Shown piece after piece: positions 26,763-38,744 of a stretch of 64,000 bases of DNA. Position 1 is the stretch's first letter; each line of letters starts with the position of its first letter. The notes below the pieces were generated by a model. The model was given only the letters and a program-made list of their open reading frames with translations, was not told the DNA's origin and searched no databases. Origin of the DNA: Pseudomonas sp. JM0905a (GTDB lineage Bacteria; Pseudomonadota; Gammaproteobacteria; Pseudomonadales; Pseudomonadaceae); NCBI RefSeq assembly GCF_014700075.1, contig NZ_JACXBU010000006.1, forward strand, positions 310,001 through 374,000. The letters are read 5' to 3'. The translations under genes and the position numbers were made by a program.

Positions 26763-26800
26763 AAAAAGCCCCCGAAATTCGCTAGGAAAATCAGGGGCTT
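26763..26800 (-). terminator. terminator of tmRNA
   Basis: Stem AAGCCCC/GGGGCTT (26766-26772 with 26794-26800) followed on the minus strand by TTTTT, 13 nt after the mature 3' CCA. Convergent with the end of tatA. Confidence 0.7.
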
Positions 26801-26812
26801 AATCTTGGGTTT

Positions 26813-27187
26813 TGGTGGAGCCGGGGGGATTTGAACCCCCGTCCGCCAGCTCTCCGCTTTCGGGACTACATGCTTAGCCAAGTCTACTGAGTTAGCTCTT
26901 TGCGGCCCGACTGGCAGGGTGCTCAGAGCGAGCTGTATAAGTTTTAGCCGTTACGTCTACAGCGAACTTGGCGGCGATCCTGTTCTATCTGACAGTCATT
27001 TCGGGTTTACAGGCATCCCCTTATGACTGCTGGCAGCCGAAGCCGCCAGAAGGGTTAGGCCGCGAGGGCCGCCCCGTAGTTGTCGTCGTTGGCAACTAAT
27101 AGTTTGCAGCAGCTAATTTACGAGGTCTGCTACCAGCTCGGCATGCCCCTAGAGTTTTGTTACCGGCGTCGAATCCTAATCGGCCCC
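26813..27187 (-). ncRNA. ssrA: tmRNA (SsrA)
   Basis: Minus strand. The 5' end GGGGCCGATTAGGATTCGAC begins at 27187, and the 3' end is the tRNA-like GGGGGTTCAAATCCCCCCGG region followed by CTCCACCA, ending at 26813; the ends pair as an Ala-tRNA-like acceptor. The tag reading frame at 27055-27093 encodes ANDDNYGAALAA and a TAA stop. Length 375 nt. With SmpB (38112-38591) it rescues stalled ribosomes and marks the truncated protein for proteolysis by ClpXP, ClpAP or FtsH (also in the window). The 12-residue tag is two residues longer than the 10-residue form I recall for P. aeruginosa. The 3' half of such genes is a classic integration site for mobile islands. Confidence 0.95.
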
Positions 27188-27215
27188 AAGAACTGCAGGG
27201 TGTACAACGGAGCGG

Positions 27216-27245
27216 ATTCTACGGCAAAAAGGGGTGCAGCGTCGA
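27216..27245 (-). promoter_or_regulatory. probable sigma-70 promoter of tmRNA
   Basis: Minus strand TCGACG (27245-27240), an 18-bp spacer, then TAGAAT (27221-27216). The mature RNA 5' end lies about 29 nt after the -10 box, compatible with a 5' precursor trimmed by RNase P. The -35 box is poor. Confidence 0.4.
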
Positions 27246-27328
27246 CCGCGCTTTTAACCTAATGTCATGGGTGCTTGCTATATGATTGCAGGCTATTGTC
27301 AGGAAGACCTTTGAGCCGAGACGTCGCC

Positions 27329-30247
27329 ATGCCGCGTTCTGCCCGAACCCCCCTCCGCCAGTGGATCTGGCGTGCCTTCGTACAGAGTGCCCTGATCCCG
27401 CTGATTCTGGTCGAATCGGTGTTGATCACGGCTTATCTGTTGACCAACAGCGCGATTCGCGATGCCCAGGTGGACTACCTGCAGCAGAGCGCGCTGGAGG
27501 ACCTGAGCAGCGCGGTGCTGCGTGAGGGCAAGGTGATCGACATGCGCCTGCAGGGCATCGAGGTGCCCACGCGGCTTTTCCGCGATGCGGTGGGCCGGTC
27601 GCTGCATGATCGCAACTTCACTCCGGATGACCTGGAGCGGCAGCGCCATGTGCTGAGTTCCGATGGCGTCTTCTACACCCGCTCCGACGACGGCCGTGCC
27701 GCTTCTTTCTATGCCAGCAGCACGCCGGTGGAGAAGCAGGACCACGAGAAGGCGCTGCGCCTGTCCCAGGTGGATCCGCTGATGCGTTCGATTCGCGAGT
27801 CCAACCCGCTGGTGGCGGCGGTCTACTTCAACAGTTGGGACAGCTACAACCGCATCTATCCCTTCTTCATGACGCCCGAGCAGTATCCCCATGACATGGT
27901 GATACCCAACTACAACTTCTATTACCTCGCCGACGCCAAGCACAATCCGCAGCGCAAGACGGTCTGGACCGATGTTTACCTCGACCCGGCCGGCCTCGGC
28001 TGGATGATGTCGGCGATCACCCCTGTCTACCGGGGCGATTTCCTCGAAGGGGTGGTGGGGCTGGATATCACCGTGGGGCAGATGCTTGGCGAAATCGGCA
28101 GCCTGAAGGTGCCGTGGCAGGGGTACGCGATGCTGGTGAGCCGCGATCACAGCATCATGGCGCTGCCGGAAGCGGGCGAGCGCGATTTCGGCCTGCGCGA
28201 GCTGACCCGTTTCTCCTATGACGAGGCGGTGCGTCGCGAGGTGCTCAAGCCCGAGGACTTCAACCTGGCCCGCCACCGCGAGATGCAGCCGCTGCTGGAG
28301 GCCATGGCCGCCGGCAAGGGCAATGTGCAGGAAGTGGAGCTGGGCGGACGCAAGCAGCTGGTGGCCTGGGCCGAGATTCCGCAAACCGGCTGGCGGCTGA
28401 TGATGGTGGTGGATGAGGCCAACATCTTCAAGGAAACCAACCGCCTCGCCGAGCGCTACCAGCAGATCGGCTATCTGCTGATCGCTGGGCTCGGCTTCTT
28501 CTATGCGCTGTTCTTCGCCTGGATGTGGTCGCGTTCGCGGCGCCTGAGTGGCGAGCTGGCCACGCCCATGGCAGCGATCATGGGAATGATGAAACGCATC
28601 GGCCAGGGCGACTTCCGTCCGCCGGCGCCGAGCAGCCGTATTGCTGAACTGCAGGCGTTGGCTGAAGCCGTACAGCTCAGCGGCGCGCAATTGCAGGCCA
28701 GCGAGGAGGAGCGGCTGGAGGCCAGGCGCAACCTCGACCTGGTACTGGAAAGCACCACGGAAAGCCTCTGGGAAGTGGATGCCATTTCCCTCTCGATGAA
28801 GATGAGCGGGCGCTTCGTCAAACGCTTCGGGCTGCGCAGCGACAACATCACCTTCACCGAATTCAACGAGCGTGTGCACCCCGATGATGTGGAGCGGGTG
28901 CGTCGCCTGCGGATGCTGTTCTCGGTCAGCGAGCAGGACAACTTCGACGCCGAGTACCGTTTTGCCGATGTGGAGGGGCGTTACTCCTGGCTGCTCAGCC
29001 GGGGCAAGGTGCTGGAGCGCGACTCCGATGGCCGCGCGTTGCGGGTGGCCGGTACCCATGTGGATATCACTCGCCTCAAGCAGGTGGAGGAAGAGCTGCG
29101 CGTTGCCAGCCGCGAGGCCCAGGCGGCGAGCCAGGCCAAGAGCCGCTTCCTGTCCAGCATGAGTCACGAGTTGCGCACCCCGCTCAATGCGATCAACGGC
29201 TTCGCCCAGCTCATCGCACTTGAGGCGGAAGGCCAGGACGACCGCAAGGTGGAAGGCGATTACGCACAGGAGATCGTCAACGCCAGCCGTCACCTCACCT
29301 CGCTGGTGGACGACATCCTCGACCTGTCGAGCATTGAGAACCGCCGCCAGAAGCTGCAGCTCAAGCCTGTGGATATTGGCCCGCTGCTGGCCAGTTGCGG
29401 CGAGCTGATCCAGCCCGAACTCCAGGCGCGCCGCCTGCAGTTGCAATTGATGGCGCCGCCTGTGCCATCGCTGTATGTGATGGCCGATGCCCGCCGCCTG
29501 CGCCAGGTGGTGCTGAACCTGCTCTCCAACGCGGTGAAGTACAACAGCCCGCAAGGCATGGTGAGCATGGGCTACGAGGTTCGCCCGGCGGCCGTGCGCC
29601 TCTGGGTGGCCGACAGTGGGCCGGGCCTTAGCCAGGAGCAGCAGGCCATGCTGTTCCAGCCTTTCCAGCGCCTTGGCCGGGAGAACTCCACCATTCCGGG
29701 CACCGGCATCGGCCTGGTGCTGTGCCGCGAACTGGCGGAGTTGATGGGCGGAGAAATGGGCTTCAGCAGCGCGCCGGATATCGGCAGCCGTTTCTGGATC
29801 GACCTGCCCAGCGTCGCCGCGCAGGATGAGTTCGAGTCCCCGGCGCCGGCCAGGCCCGAGGAGGAAGAGCGTCAAGTGCAGCCGAAGGTGCTCTGTGTGG
29901 AAGACCATCCGGCCTGCCTCAAGGTGCTGCAGGAAGGTCTGAGGGACATGGCGGAGGTACGTGGCGCAGGATCGGTGGGCAAGGCGCTGGCGCTGCTGGC
30001 GGATATCACCCCGTCCCTGCTGTTGCTGGACCTGGACCTGCCCGACGGCGATGGCCTGGATGTGCTCGACTTCGTGCGCTCCAGCCCGCGCCTGGCGATG
30101 ACGCCTGTGCTGGTGGTGAGCGCGGCGGTGGATGAAAAACTCCTGGCCGAAGCGCGCCGTCGTGGCGCTGACGCTTGCCTGAGCAAACCGGTAGACCTGA
30201 AGCAGGTGCGCCGGATGGCGCTGTCGTTGCTGGGCCAGGAGGCCTGA
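27329..30247 (+). CDS. hybrid sensor histidine kinase with periplasmic PDC/Cache sensor, PAS and receiver domains
   Basis: A 972-residue membrane kinase. Membrane helix 1 is at about residues 20-42, then a periplasmic dCache-like sensor (residues 45-375), helix 2 at about 380-402 (YLLIAGLGFFYALFFAWMW), a short linker, a PAS domain (about 470-590), HisKA with the phospho-His in SMSHELRTPLNAINGF near 613, an ATPase domain (NLLSNAVKYNSP; DSGPGL; GTGIGLVLCRELAELMGG) and a receiver domain with phospho-Asp near 903 (LLLLDLDLPDGDG). The start is uncertain: TTG 27311 has a better ribosome site (AGGAAG), ATG 27329 fits homologues I recall. No response regulator or output gene is adjacent, so the partner and the signal are unknown. 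Confidence 0.88.
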   Translation: MPRSARTPLRQWIWRAFVQSALIPLILVESVLITAYLLTNSAIRDAQVDYLQQSALEDLSSAVLREGKVIDMRLQGIEVPTRLFRDAVGRSLHDRNFTPDDLERQRHVLSSDGVFYTRSDDGRAASFYASSTPVEKQDHEKALRLSQVDPLMRSIRESNPLVAAVYFNSWDSYNRIYPFFMTPEQYPHDMVIPNYNFYYLADAKHNPQRKTVWTDVYLDPAGLGWMMSAITPVYRGDFLEGVVGLDITVGQMLGEIGSLKVPWQGYAMLVSRDHSIMALPEAGERDFGLRELTRFSYDEAVRREVLKPEDFNLARHREMQPLLEAMAAGKGNVQEVELGGRKQLVAWAEIPQTGWRLMMVVDEANIFKETNRLAERYQQIGYLLIAGLGFFYALFFAWMWSRSRRLSGELATPMAAIMGMMKRIGQGDFRPPAPSSRIAELQALAEAVQLSGAQLQASEEERLEARRNLDLVLESTTESLWEVDAISLSMKMSGRFVKRFGLRSDNITFTEFNERVHPDDVERVRRLRMLFSVSEQDNFDAEYRFADVEGRYSWLLSRGKVLERDSDGRALRVAGTHVDITRLKQVEEELRVASREAQAASQAKSRFLSSMSHELRTPLNAINGFAQLIALEAEGQDDRKVEGDYAQEIVNASRHLTSLVDDILDLSSIENRRQKLQLKPVDIGPLLASCGELIQPELQARRLQLQLMAPPVPSLYVMADARRLRQVVLNLLSNAVKYNSPQGMVSMGYEVRPAAVRLWVADSGPGLSQEQQAMLFQPFQRLGRENSTIPGTGIGLVLCRELAELMGGEMGFSSAPDIGSRFWIDLPSVAAQDEFESPAPARPEEEERQVQPKVLCVEDHPACLKVLQEGLRDMAEVRGAGSVGKALALLADITPSLLLLDLDLPDGDGLDVLDFVRSSPRLAMTPVLVVSAAVDEKLLAEARRRGADACLSKPVDLKQVRRMALSLLGQEA

Positions 30248-30253
30248 GGAACA

Positions 30254-30275
30254 GGATCCAGCGCGCGCTGGATCC
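30254..30275 (+). terminator. palindromic hairpin after the hybrid kinase
   Basis: A perfect 22-bp inverted repeat with arms GGATCCAGCGC/GCGCTGGATCC and no loop, in the 38 nt between the kinase and the convergent small gene. The T-content after it is modest (TGGGTCTTTCC), so it is a likely but not certain terminator. Confidence 0.45.
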
Positions 30276-30285
30276 TGGGTCTTTC

Positions 30286-30531
30286 CTATTCGCTGGCCTG
30301 CAAGAGGTTCAGCGCTTCAGCCAGCACTTTCTCTGACTCGGCATGATCGCCGGATTTATGCAGCTCTTCGCCTTCGGCACGGAGCTTTTTCACCTGTTCG
30401 AGCACGGCGGGGTCGGCAGGGGGATCGGTCTTCAGGATCTGGTCGATCTTCGCCATGTCCGCTGGGCAGTGTGACGCGAGAACAGGCGCACTGAGCAGGG
30501 CGGCGGCAAGCAGTACGGCGATACGGCGCAT
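30286..30531 (-). CDS. small periplasmic protein, paralogue of 30658-30936
   Basis: An 81-residue protein. ATG 30531 is preceded by an excellent AAGGAGGTCC. The signal peptide covers residues 1-19 (VLLAAALLSAPVLASHC), then comes a short helical domain: DMAKIDQILKTDPPADPAVL, EQVKKLRAEGEELHKSGDHA and ESEKVLAEALNLLQ. The last part looks like one helix-turn-helix of TPR type (charged amphipathic helices with Ala and Leu spacing). A single Cys at residue 21 or so follows the signal. No catalytic motif is seen. Aligning it by eye with the next gene gives a shared Cys, a Lys/Asp stretch and a C-terminal helix, so the two are probably an old duplication. Function unknown. Confidence 0.75.
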   Translation of the reverse strand: MRRIAVLLAAALLSAPVLASHCPADMAKIDQILKTDPPADPAVLEQVKKLRAEGEELHKSGDHAESEKVLAEALNLLQASE

Positions 30532-30657
30532 GTCGGACCTCCTTTTCGGGTTAACTGCTGAGCAGTATAGGAAAGCTCCGGGCGGGTGCCGGGACCAGCC
30601 TGGGTACTGCTGCAAACCGTCGGTGCGCACGGCGCACCTTACCCGCTAAGAGGACGA

Positions 30658-30936
30658 TCAGCCGGACTCGCCGGCACCGCCTTCGGAGCCGGGTTGCTGC
30701 AGGCGTTGCAGGGCCAGGGTGGTGGCATTGATGCAGGCTTCGGTGTCACCCAATTGCTGGGCCCGTTCTGCCTTCATGCGCAGTTCCTGGACTTGCTGGC
30801 GTAGCGGCTCGCCAATGGCGGTATTGGTTGCCATGGCGTCGTCGAGTTTCTGCAGGTTGACGCTGCACAGATCACCCGCGGCGAACGCGGGCGAGGCGAG
30901 CAGGGCAGCGGTCATCAACAGGACAGTGCGTTTCAT
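30658..30936 (-). CDS. small periplasmic protein, paralogue of 30286-30531
   Basis: A 92-residue protein with a signal peptide of about 19 residues (LLMTAALLASPAFAAGDLC). The mature domain reads SVNLQKLDDAMATNTAIGEP, then LRQQVQELRMKAERAQQLGD and TEACINATTLALQRLQQ, followed by a Gly/Glu-rich tail. It shares layout with its neighbour: signal, Cys, Lys-Leu/Ile-Asp, then QV-x2-LR in one helix, and the final ALxxLQ helix. GGAGACTT lies before ATG 30936. Both genes lie on the minus strand after lldE and could be one transcript, 126 nt apart. Function unknown. Confidence 0.72.
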   Translation of the reverse strand: MKRTVLLMTAALLASPAFAAGDLCSVNLQKLDDAMATNTAIGEPLRQQVQELRMKAERAQQLGDTEACINATTLALQRLQQPGSEGGAGESG

Positions 30937-31078
30937 GGGAAGTCTCCTCTCGGTTTCTTCGGCGCTGAGGCCTGTGTGTTCGAGACGGATAAGCCCTGGG
31001 TGTACCCCGGGGCTTATGGGGTGGACTGCCCTGTTTCCGCTGGGGTTCAGGTTTTTTGCGTCAGTGGCGGGGGTATTT

Positions 31079-31140
31079 GTAGGAGCGAGCTTGCTCGCGA
31101 AAGATCGAGCTCGGACTTCGCGAGCAAGCTCGCTCCTACA
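31079..31140. repeat. inverted pair of REP-type elements
   Basis: Two perfectly complementary 24-nt arms (31079-31102 and 31117-31140, beginning TGTAGGAGCGAGCTTGCTCG) around a 14-nt spacer. This GGAGCGAGCTTGCTCGCGA pattern is the common Pseudomonas REP element, often placed between genes. It lies 6 nt after the lldE stop codon and can fold into a long stem, so it may also act as an RNA end or mRNA stabiliser. Confidence 0.85.
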
Positions 31141-31145
31141 GGTTT

Positions 31146-33959
<2,814 letters not shown>

Positions 33960-34016
33960 GCGGTGTCCCGTCTGTTGTCGCGGGCCGCGGGCGGCCCGCC
34001 GGAGTTGGGTGGCCGG

Positions 34017-35162
34017 TCAGCGGCCGAGTTCGCGTACCAGCGAATCGGCGCTGATTTCGCCGATGGATTTGGCGCCGGTCAGCACCATGGCCACACGCAT
34101 TTCCTTTTCGATCAGGTCCAGCAGGTTGCTCACGCCCGCACCGCCTGCTGCGGCCAGAGCGTAGACGAAGGCGCGGCCGAGCATCACGGTGTCGGCGCCC
34201 AGGGCGAGCATGCGCACCACGTCCAGGCCGGTGCGGATGCCGGAGTCGGCGAGGATCTTCAGCTCGCCTTTCACCGCATCGGCAATGGCCGGCAGTGCGC
34301 GGGCGCTGGAGAGCACGCCGTCGAGCTGGCGGCCGCCGTGGTTGGAGACGACGATGCCGTCGGCGCCGAACTTCACCGCGTCCTTGGCGTCTTCCGGATC
34401 GAGGATGCCCTTGATCACCATCGGGCCTTCCCAGAAGTCGCGAATCCACTCCAGGTCCTTCCAGGAAATCGACGGGTCGAAGTTGGCGCCGAGCCAGCCG
34501 ATGTAGTCCGCCAGGCCCGTGGGGTTGCCACGGTAGGTGGAGATGTTGCCGAGGTCATGGGGCTTGCCCAGTAGGCCCACATCCCAGGCCCATGACGGGT
34601 GGGTCATGGCTTGCAGCATGCGGCGCAGCGGTGCGTTGGGGCCGCTCATGCCGGAGTGGGCGTCACGATAGCGGGCGCCGGGCACCGGCATGTCGACGGT
34701 GAATACGAGGGTGGTCACGCCAGCGGCCTTGGCCCGCTCCAGGGCGTTCTTCATGAAGCCGCGGTCCTTCAGCACGTAGAGCTGGAACCACATGGGACGG
34801 TTGATGGCCGGTGCCACTTCTTCGATCGGGCAGACCGAAACGGTGGACAGGGTGAAGGGGACGCCCTTGGCCGCCGCCGCCTTGGCCGCCTGCACTTCGC
34901 CGCGGCGGGCGTACATGCCGGTCAGGCCCACCGGGGCCAGCGCCACCGGCATGGACAGGGTCTCGCCGAACAACCTGGTTTCCAGGCTCAGCTCGGACAT
35001 GTTCCGCAGCACGCGCTGGCGCAGGGCGATGCTGGCCAGGTCTTCGACGTTACGGCGCAGCGTGTACTCGGCGTAGGCGCCGCCGTCGATGTAGTGGAAC
35101 AGGAAGGGCGGGAGCTTGCGCTGGGCGGCGGCGCGGTAGTCGGTGGAGGCGGAGATGATCAT
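34017..35162 (-). CDS. lldD: L-lactate dehydrogenase (quinone), FMN-dependent
   Basis: A 381-residue FMN enzyme of the alpha-hydroxy acid dehydrogenase family, membrane-associated, oxidising L-lactate to pyruvate. Family motifs are present: [10 protein letters not shown]-type N-terminal region ([20 protein letters not shown]), [18 protein letters not shown] near residue 72, [20 protein letters not shown], the catalytic His in [11 protein letters not shown] near 277, and [20 protein letters not shown] and [15 protein letters not shown] at the FMN phosphate site. The length is the usual 381. It lies between lldP and lldE, and is separated from lldP by 75 nt. Expression should follow LldR release by lactate. 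Confidence 0.96.
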   Translation of the reverse strand: MIISASTDYRAAAQRKLPPFLFHYIDGGAYAEYTLRRNVEDLASIALRQRVLRNMSELSLETRLFGETLSMPVALAPVGLTGMYARRGEVQAAKAAAAKGVPFTLSTVSVCPIEEVAPAINRPMWFQLYVLKDRGFMKNALERAKAAGVTTLVFTVDMPVPGARYRDAHSGMSGPNAPLRRMLQAMTHPSWAWDVGLLGKPHDLGNISTYRGNPTGLADYIGWLGANFDPSISWKDLEWIRDFWEGPMVIKGILDPEDAKDAVKFGADGIVVSNHGGRQLDGVLSSARALPAIADAVKGELKILADSGIRTGLDVVRMLALGADTVMLGRAFVYALAAAGGAGVSNLLDLIEKEMRVAMVLTGAKSIGEISADSLVRELGR

Positions 35163-35237
35163 GAATTCGATCCGATTCAGGGCTTCAGGGCAGTGAACAG
35201 GAACCGGGCTGCATCAGCATGCAGCCCGGAAGCGCCA

Positions 35238-36923
35238 TTAGTGAACGAGCAAGCCGGTGAACACGTAGGCCTGGGCCAGGGTGATCAGGCCGACCATGGC
35301 GGCGAACATCAGGCTGTGCTTCAGGGTGAAGCGGAACAGGTCGGATTCCTTGCCGACCATGCCGGTGGCGGCGCAGGCCACGGCGATGGATTGCGGCGAG
35401 ATCATCTTGCCGGTCACGCCACCGCTGGTGTTGGCCGCGACCAGCAGGGTGTCGTTGACCCCGATCTGGTGCGCGGTAGTGGCCTGCAGGGAGCCGAACA
35501 GGGCATTGGAGGAGGTATCCGACCCGGTCAGGAACACGCCCAGCCAGCCGAGGAACGGCGAGAAGAACGGGAAGGCTGCACCGGTGCCGGCCAGAACCAG
35601 CGCCAGGGTGGTGGACATGCCGGAGAAGTTGGTGACGAAGGCGAAGGCCAGCACCATGCCGATGGACAGAATCGGCCACTTCAGCTCGACGAAAGTTTCC
35701 TTCAAAGTGGTCAGACCATTTTTGATATCGATCTTCAGGACGATCATGGAGATCAGCGCGGAGAAGAAGATCGCGGTGCCGGTGGCCGAAATCGGGTCCA
35801 GCTTGTAGACGGCCGGAAGCGCGGTGGCGGTGGCAACGATGGGGGCGCCTTTCATCACCAGTTGGTCCAGGTGCGGGATGGCGAACAGGAAGACGAACTG
35901 CTCCAGCGCGCCGCCCGGGGCGAACATGGCCTTGAAGGGCTTCAGGGTCCAGATGGTCACCAGCACGGTCAGGATCAGGAAGGGCGACCAGGCCTTGAGG
36001 ATTTCACCGAAGCTGTAGGGCGACGGGGTGGTGCTGCGCGGGCCGCCGAAGCCGCCCATCACTGCTGCGCCACCGGACACACCGACCACTTCGCGATCTT
36101 CGGCACGCTTGGGCTGCCAGACCTTCAGGAACAGGGTCAGGGAGATCAGGCTCACCAGGGCAGAGGTGATGTCGGGCAGTTCCGGGCCGATGAAGTTGGA
36201 GGTGAAGTACTGGGTGACGGCGAAGCTGGCACCAGCCACCAGGGCTGCCGGCCAGGTTTCCTTGATGCCGCGCCAGCCGTCCATCATGGCTACCAGCCAG
36301 AACGGCACGATGATCGACAGCAGCGGCAGTTGGCGGCCAGTCATGGCGCCGATCTTGAACGCGTCGATGCCGGTCACCTGGCCGGCGACGATGATCGGAA
36401 TGCCCAGGGCGCCGAAGGCCACCGGCGCGGTGTTGGCGATCAGGCACAGGCCCGCGGCATAGAGCGGGTTGAAGCCCAGGCCTACGAGCAGGGCGGCGGT
36501 GATGGCCACCGGGGCGCCGAAGCCGGCAGCGCCTTCGAGGAATGCACCGAAGGAGAAGCCGATCAGCAGGACCTGCAGGCGCTGGTCATCGGTGATGGAC
36601 AGCACGGAGCTGCGGATCACTTCGAACTGGCCGCTCTTGACCGTGAGTTTGTAGAGGAACACCGCCGCGACGATGATCCAGGCGATGGGCCAGAGGCCGT
36701 AGGCGAAGCCGTAACCGGCTGCGGCGAAAGCCATGTCTACCGGCATCTGGAAGGCAAGGATCGCAACCGCCAATGACAGGGCCAGGGTGATGGTGCCGGC
36801 GATGTAGCCCTTCATGCGGAACACCGCCAGGGCGAGGAAGAAGAACACGATCGGGATGAGTGCGACGAGCGCCGACAGCCAGAGGCTGCCAAGGGGGGTA
36901 TAGAGCTGCTGCCAGGTTTGCAT
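35238..36923 (-). CDS. lldP: L-lactate permease
   Basis: A 561-residue inner-membrane lactate/proton symporter of the LctP family, with 12 or more hydrophobic helices (for example [20 protein letters not shown] at the start and [20 protein letters not shown] in the middle). The family stretch [20 protein letters not shown] near residue 135 is present, as is [20 protein letters not shown] near 455. Length is typical (550-565). It is the first gene of lldPDE and is preceded by the LldR palindrome 113-133 nt upstream. The two acidic/aromatic loops are intact, and nothing looks degraded. Confidence 0.95.
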   Translation of the reverse strand: MQTWQQLYTPLGSLWLSALVALIPIVFFFLALAVFRMKGYIAGTITLALSLAVAILAFQMPVDMAFAAAGYGFAYGLWPIAWIIVAAVFLYKLTVKSGQFEVIRSSVLSITDDQRLQVLLIGFSFGAFLEGAAGFGAPVAITAALLVGLGFNPLYAAGLCLIANTAPVAFGALGIPIIVAGQVTGIDAFKIGAMTGRQLPLLSIIVPFWLVAMMDGWRGIKETWPAALVAGASFAVTQYFTSNFIGPELPDITSALVSLISLTLFLKVWQPKRAEDREVVGVSGGAAVMGGFGGPRSTTPSPYSFGEILKAWSPFLILTVLVTIWTLKPFKAMFAPGGALEQFVFLFAIPHLDQLVMKGAPIVATATALPAVYKLDPISATGTAIFFSALISMIVLKIDIKNGLTTLKETFVELKWPILSIGMVLAFAFVTNFSGMSTTLALVLAGTGAAFPFFSPFLGWLGVFLTGSDTSSNALFGSLQATTAHQIGVNDTLLVAANTSGGVTGKMISPQSIAVACAATGMVGKESDLFRFTLKHSLMFAAMVGLITLAQAYVFTGLLVH

Positions 36924-37035
36924 CGTGGGGTGGCTCCCTAATTGTTTTTGGAGTGCCTGTTAGCCGGATCGGGCGTGGACCGTTGCGCTCGTGGCGCAGC
37001 GGCAGGCGAAGACCGAGTCGGCGCTGCATGTCGGC

Positions 37036-37056
37036 TAAATTGGTAAGACCAATTTA
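37036..37056. promoter_or_regulatory. LldR operator
   Basis: A perfect palindrome with 9-bp arms TAAATTGGT/ACCAATTTA around AAG. It matches the AATTGGTnnnACCAATT operator known for LldR in E. coli and Pseudomonas, and lies between the divergent lldP and lldR genes, so it can control both. The rest of 36924-37248 holds no gene. Confidence 0.85.
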
Positions 37057-37248
37057 CAATCTCGACGGCTCAGAGTAAAAGCCGGACTATCCTTGTGTCA
37101 ATTTGCCGCGTTGCGACTTTGGTAGGGCAGGGGATGGAATCCGTGCTTCTTGTGCATGGAGAGCCGGCTGGTTAGGCTGCCGCGTCACGCGCCGCAGGCG
37201 CCGTGTTTGAAGGCCGCCCGGTGTGGCGTGATAAGGGTGGGTAGAGCA

Positions 37249-38016
37249 ATGGGATTCGGTCAGGTACGTCAGCGCCGTTTGTCGGACGATATCGTCAGTC
37301 ACCTGGAGGCGATGATCCTCGAGGGCACCTTGAAGGCGGGTGAACGGCTCCCCGCGGAGCGCGTCCTGGCCGAGCAATTCGGTGTCTCGCGCCCCTCGCT
37401 GCGTGAGGCGATCCAGAAGCTGGTGGCCAAGGGGCTGCTGGTCAGCCGTCAGGGTGGTGGCAACTACGTGGCGGCCGAATTGGGTGCCACTTTCAGCGAT
37501 CCCCTGCTGCAGCTGCTGGAAAGCAATCCCGATGCCCAGCGAGACCTCCTGGAGTTTCGCCATACGCTGGAAGGCTCCTGCGCCTTCTACGCGGCGCAAC
37601 GCGCAACCCCCGTGGACCATGAGCGGCTGACTGAAGCCTACGAGAACCTGCAGGCCTGCTATGCATCGGACAGCAAGGCGACCCGGGCGGAGGAGGGCGC
37701 GGCGGATGCGCGCTTCCACCTGGCGATTGCCGAGGCCAGCCACAACGCGGTGCTGCTGCACACCATTCGCGGCCTGTTCGATCTGCTCAAGCACAACGTG
37801 GTGACCAACATCGGCGGGATGTATCTGCAGCGTGGGGAAACTCGCGAGATGCTGACCAGGCAGCACCGTGCACTCTACGAGGCGATCATCGAGCGGCGTG
37901 CGGAGGAGGCGCGGGAGATTTCCCATCAGCACATTCAGTACGTGCAGGAAGTGCTGGAAGAGGGCCAGTTGGAGGCCCAGCGGCTGGCGCGATCGCAGCG
38001 GCGTCAGGGGCTCTGA
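37249..38016 (+). CDS. lldR: GntR/FCD-family lactate-responsive repressor
   Basis: A 255-residue regulator divergent from lldPDE. Residues about 8-75 form the GntR winged helix (LSDDIVSHLEAMILEGTLKA, then PAERVLAEQFGVSRPSLREA and GGGNYVAAELG). Residues about 95-235 form the FCD effector domain, with the metal/acid ligands in DARFHLAIAEASHN and QHRALYEAIIERR. Lactate binding is expected to release the operator. I chose ATG 37249 because the protein then starts directly before the first HTH helix, as in homologues; the ribosome site (AAGGGTGG) is only moderate. The operator is about 190 bp upstream. The gene ends before a shared terminator. Confidence 0.92.
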   Translation: MGFGQVRQRRLSDDIVSHLEAMILEGTLKAGERLPAERVLAEQFGVSRPSLREAIQKLVAKGLLVSRQGGGNYVAAELGATFSDPLLQLLESNPDAQRDLLEFRHTLEGSCAFYAAQRATPVDHERLTEAYENLQACYASDSKATRAEEGAADARFHLAIAEASHNAVLLHTIRGLFDLLKHNVVTNIGGMYLQRGETREMLTRQHRALYEAIIERRAEEAREISHQHIQYVQEVLEEGQLEAQRLARSQRRQGL

Positions 38017-38023
38017 GGCGAAC

Positions 38024-38055
38024 GTCTCGCGGAGCAGAGCTCGCTCCTGCCAGGT
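38024..38055. repeat. single degenerate REP-type element
   Basis: CTCGCGGAGCAGAGCTCGCT and following CCTGCCAGG resemble one arm of the REP pair at 31079-31140 (TTCGCGAGCAAGCTCGCTCC). It is a single, imperfect copy after lldR. Confidence 0.5.
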
Positions 38056-38073
38056 CGTGGCAGCTGCAGACAA

Positions 38074-38098
38074 AAACGCCGGGCATTGCCCGGCGTTT
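38074..38098. terminator. bidirectional terminator between lldR and smpB
   Basis: Arms AAACGCCGGGCA/TGCCCGGCGTTT form a strong hairpin. T-rich tracts follow on both strands (TTTCTTT on plus; TTTTTG on minus), so it can end both lldR and the convergent smpB. Confidence 0.85.
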
Positions 38099-38111
38099 CT
38101 TTGGGTAGGGC

Positions 38112-38591
38112 TTATTCCTTGCCCTTGGTGCGCATGGCCCGCGCAATTTCACGGTCGGAATCGCGCTCCTTCTCCGTGGCGCGCTTGTCGAATTCCTTCT
38201 TGCCCTTGGCCAGGGCGATCTCGCACTTGATCAGGTGCTTCTTCCAGTAGATGGACAGCGCCACGCAGGCATAGCCCTTCTGCTGAACCGCCCCGAACAG
38301 CTTGCCCAGTTCGCGCTTGTGCAGGAGCAGTTTGCGGGTGCGCACCGGGTCCGCAATCACGTGGGTGCTCGCGGTCTTCAGTGGGGTGATGTGGCTGCCG
38401 AGCAGCCAGGCTTCGCCGTCCTTGAGTAGCACGTAGCTGTCCACCAGCTGTGCTTTTCCGGCGCGCAGACTCTTCACTTCCCAGCCGGCGAGAGCCAGCC
38501 CGGCTTCGAATTTCTGTTCGATGGAATAGTCGTGCAGCGCCTTCTTGTTGAGGGCGATGGTGCCTTCCGGATGTTTCTTTTGCTTAGCCAT
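38112..38591 (-). CDS. smpB: SsrA-binding protein
   Basis: A 159-residue RNA-binding protein that carries tmRNA to stalled ribosomes. The usual start [20 protein letters not shown], the beta-barrel segment [23 protein letters not shown] (broken here: [14 protein letters not shown]), [13 protein letters not shown] and the basic tail ([20 protein letters not shown]) are all visible. The start ATG 38591 is chosen over long upstream frame extensions, which are not protein-like. It is divergent from ratA, with 153 nt between. The partner RNA is also in the window (26813-27187) but unlinked. Confidence 0.96.
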   Translation of the reverse strand: MAKQKKHPEGTIALNKKALHDYSIEQKFEAGLALAGWEVKSLRAGKAQLVDSYVLLKDGEAWLLGSHITPLKTASTHVIADPVRTRKLLLHKRELGKLFGAVQQKGYACVALSIYWKKHLIKCEIALAKGKKEFDKRATEKERDSDREIARAMRTKGKE

Positions 38592-38744
38592 AGGCGGCGC
38601 ATTATAGGGAGTCGCAGACGGCGCGGCTACGGCGGCGTAGGCTTGAGCGATATTGGCGAATCTCCGACAATGCGGCACTTTTTTGTCCAGTCCGGCTCGG
38701 CGCATTTTCGCGCGAGGCAGTCCGGATACTTGTTCGAGGCCAAG

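Noticed and set aside
27080-27262. 60-codon plus-strand frame
   Set aside because: Lies across the tmRNA 5' region on the other strand.
31079-31140. Possible CRISPR-type repeat
   Set aside because: A single inverted pair with no direct repeat series or spacers; it is a REP pair.
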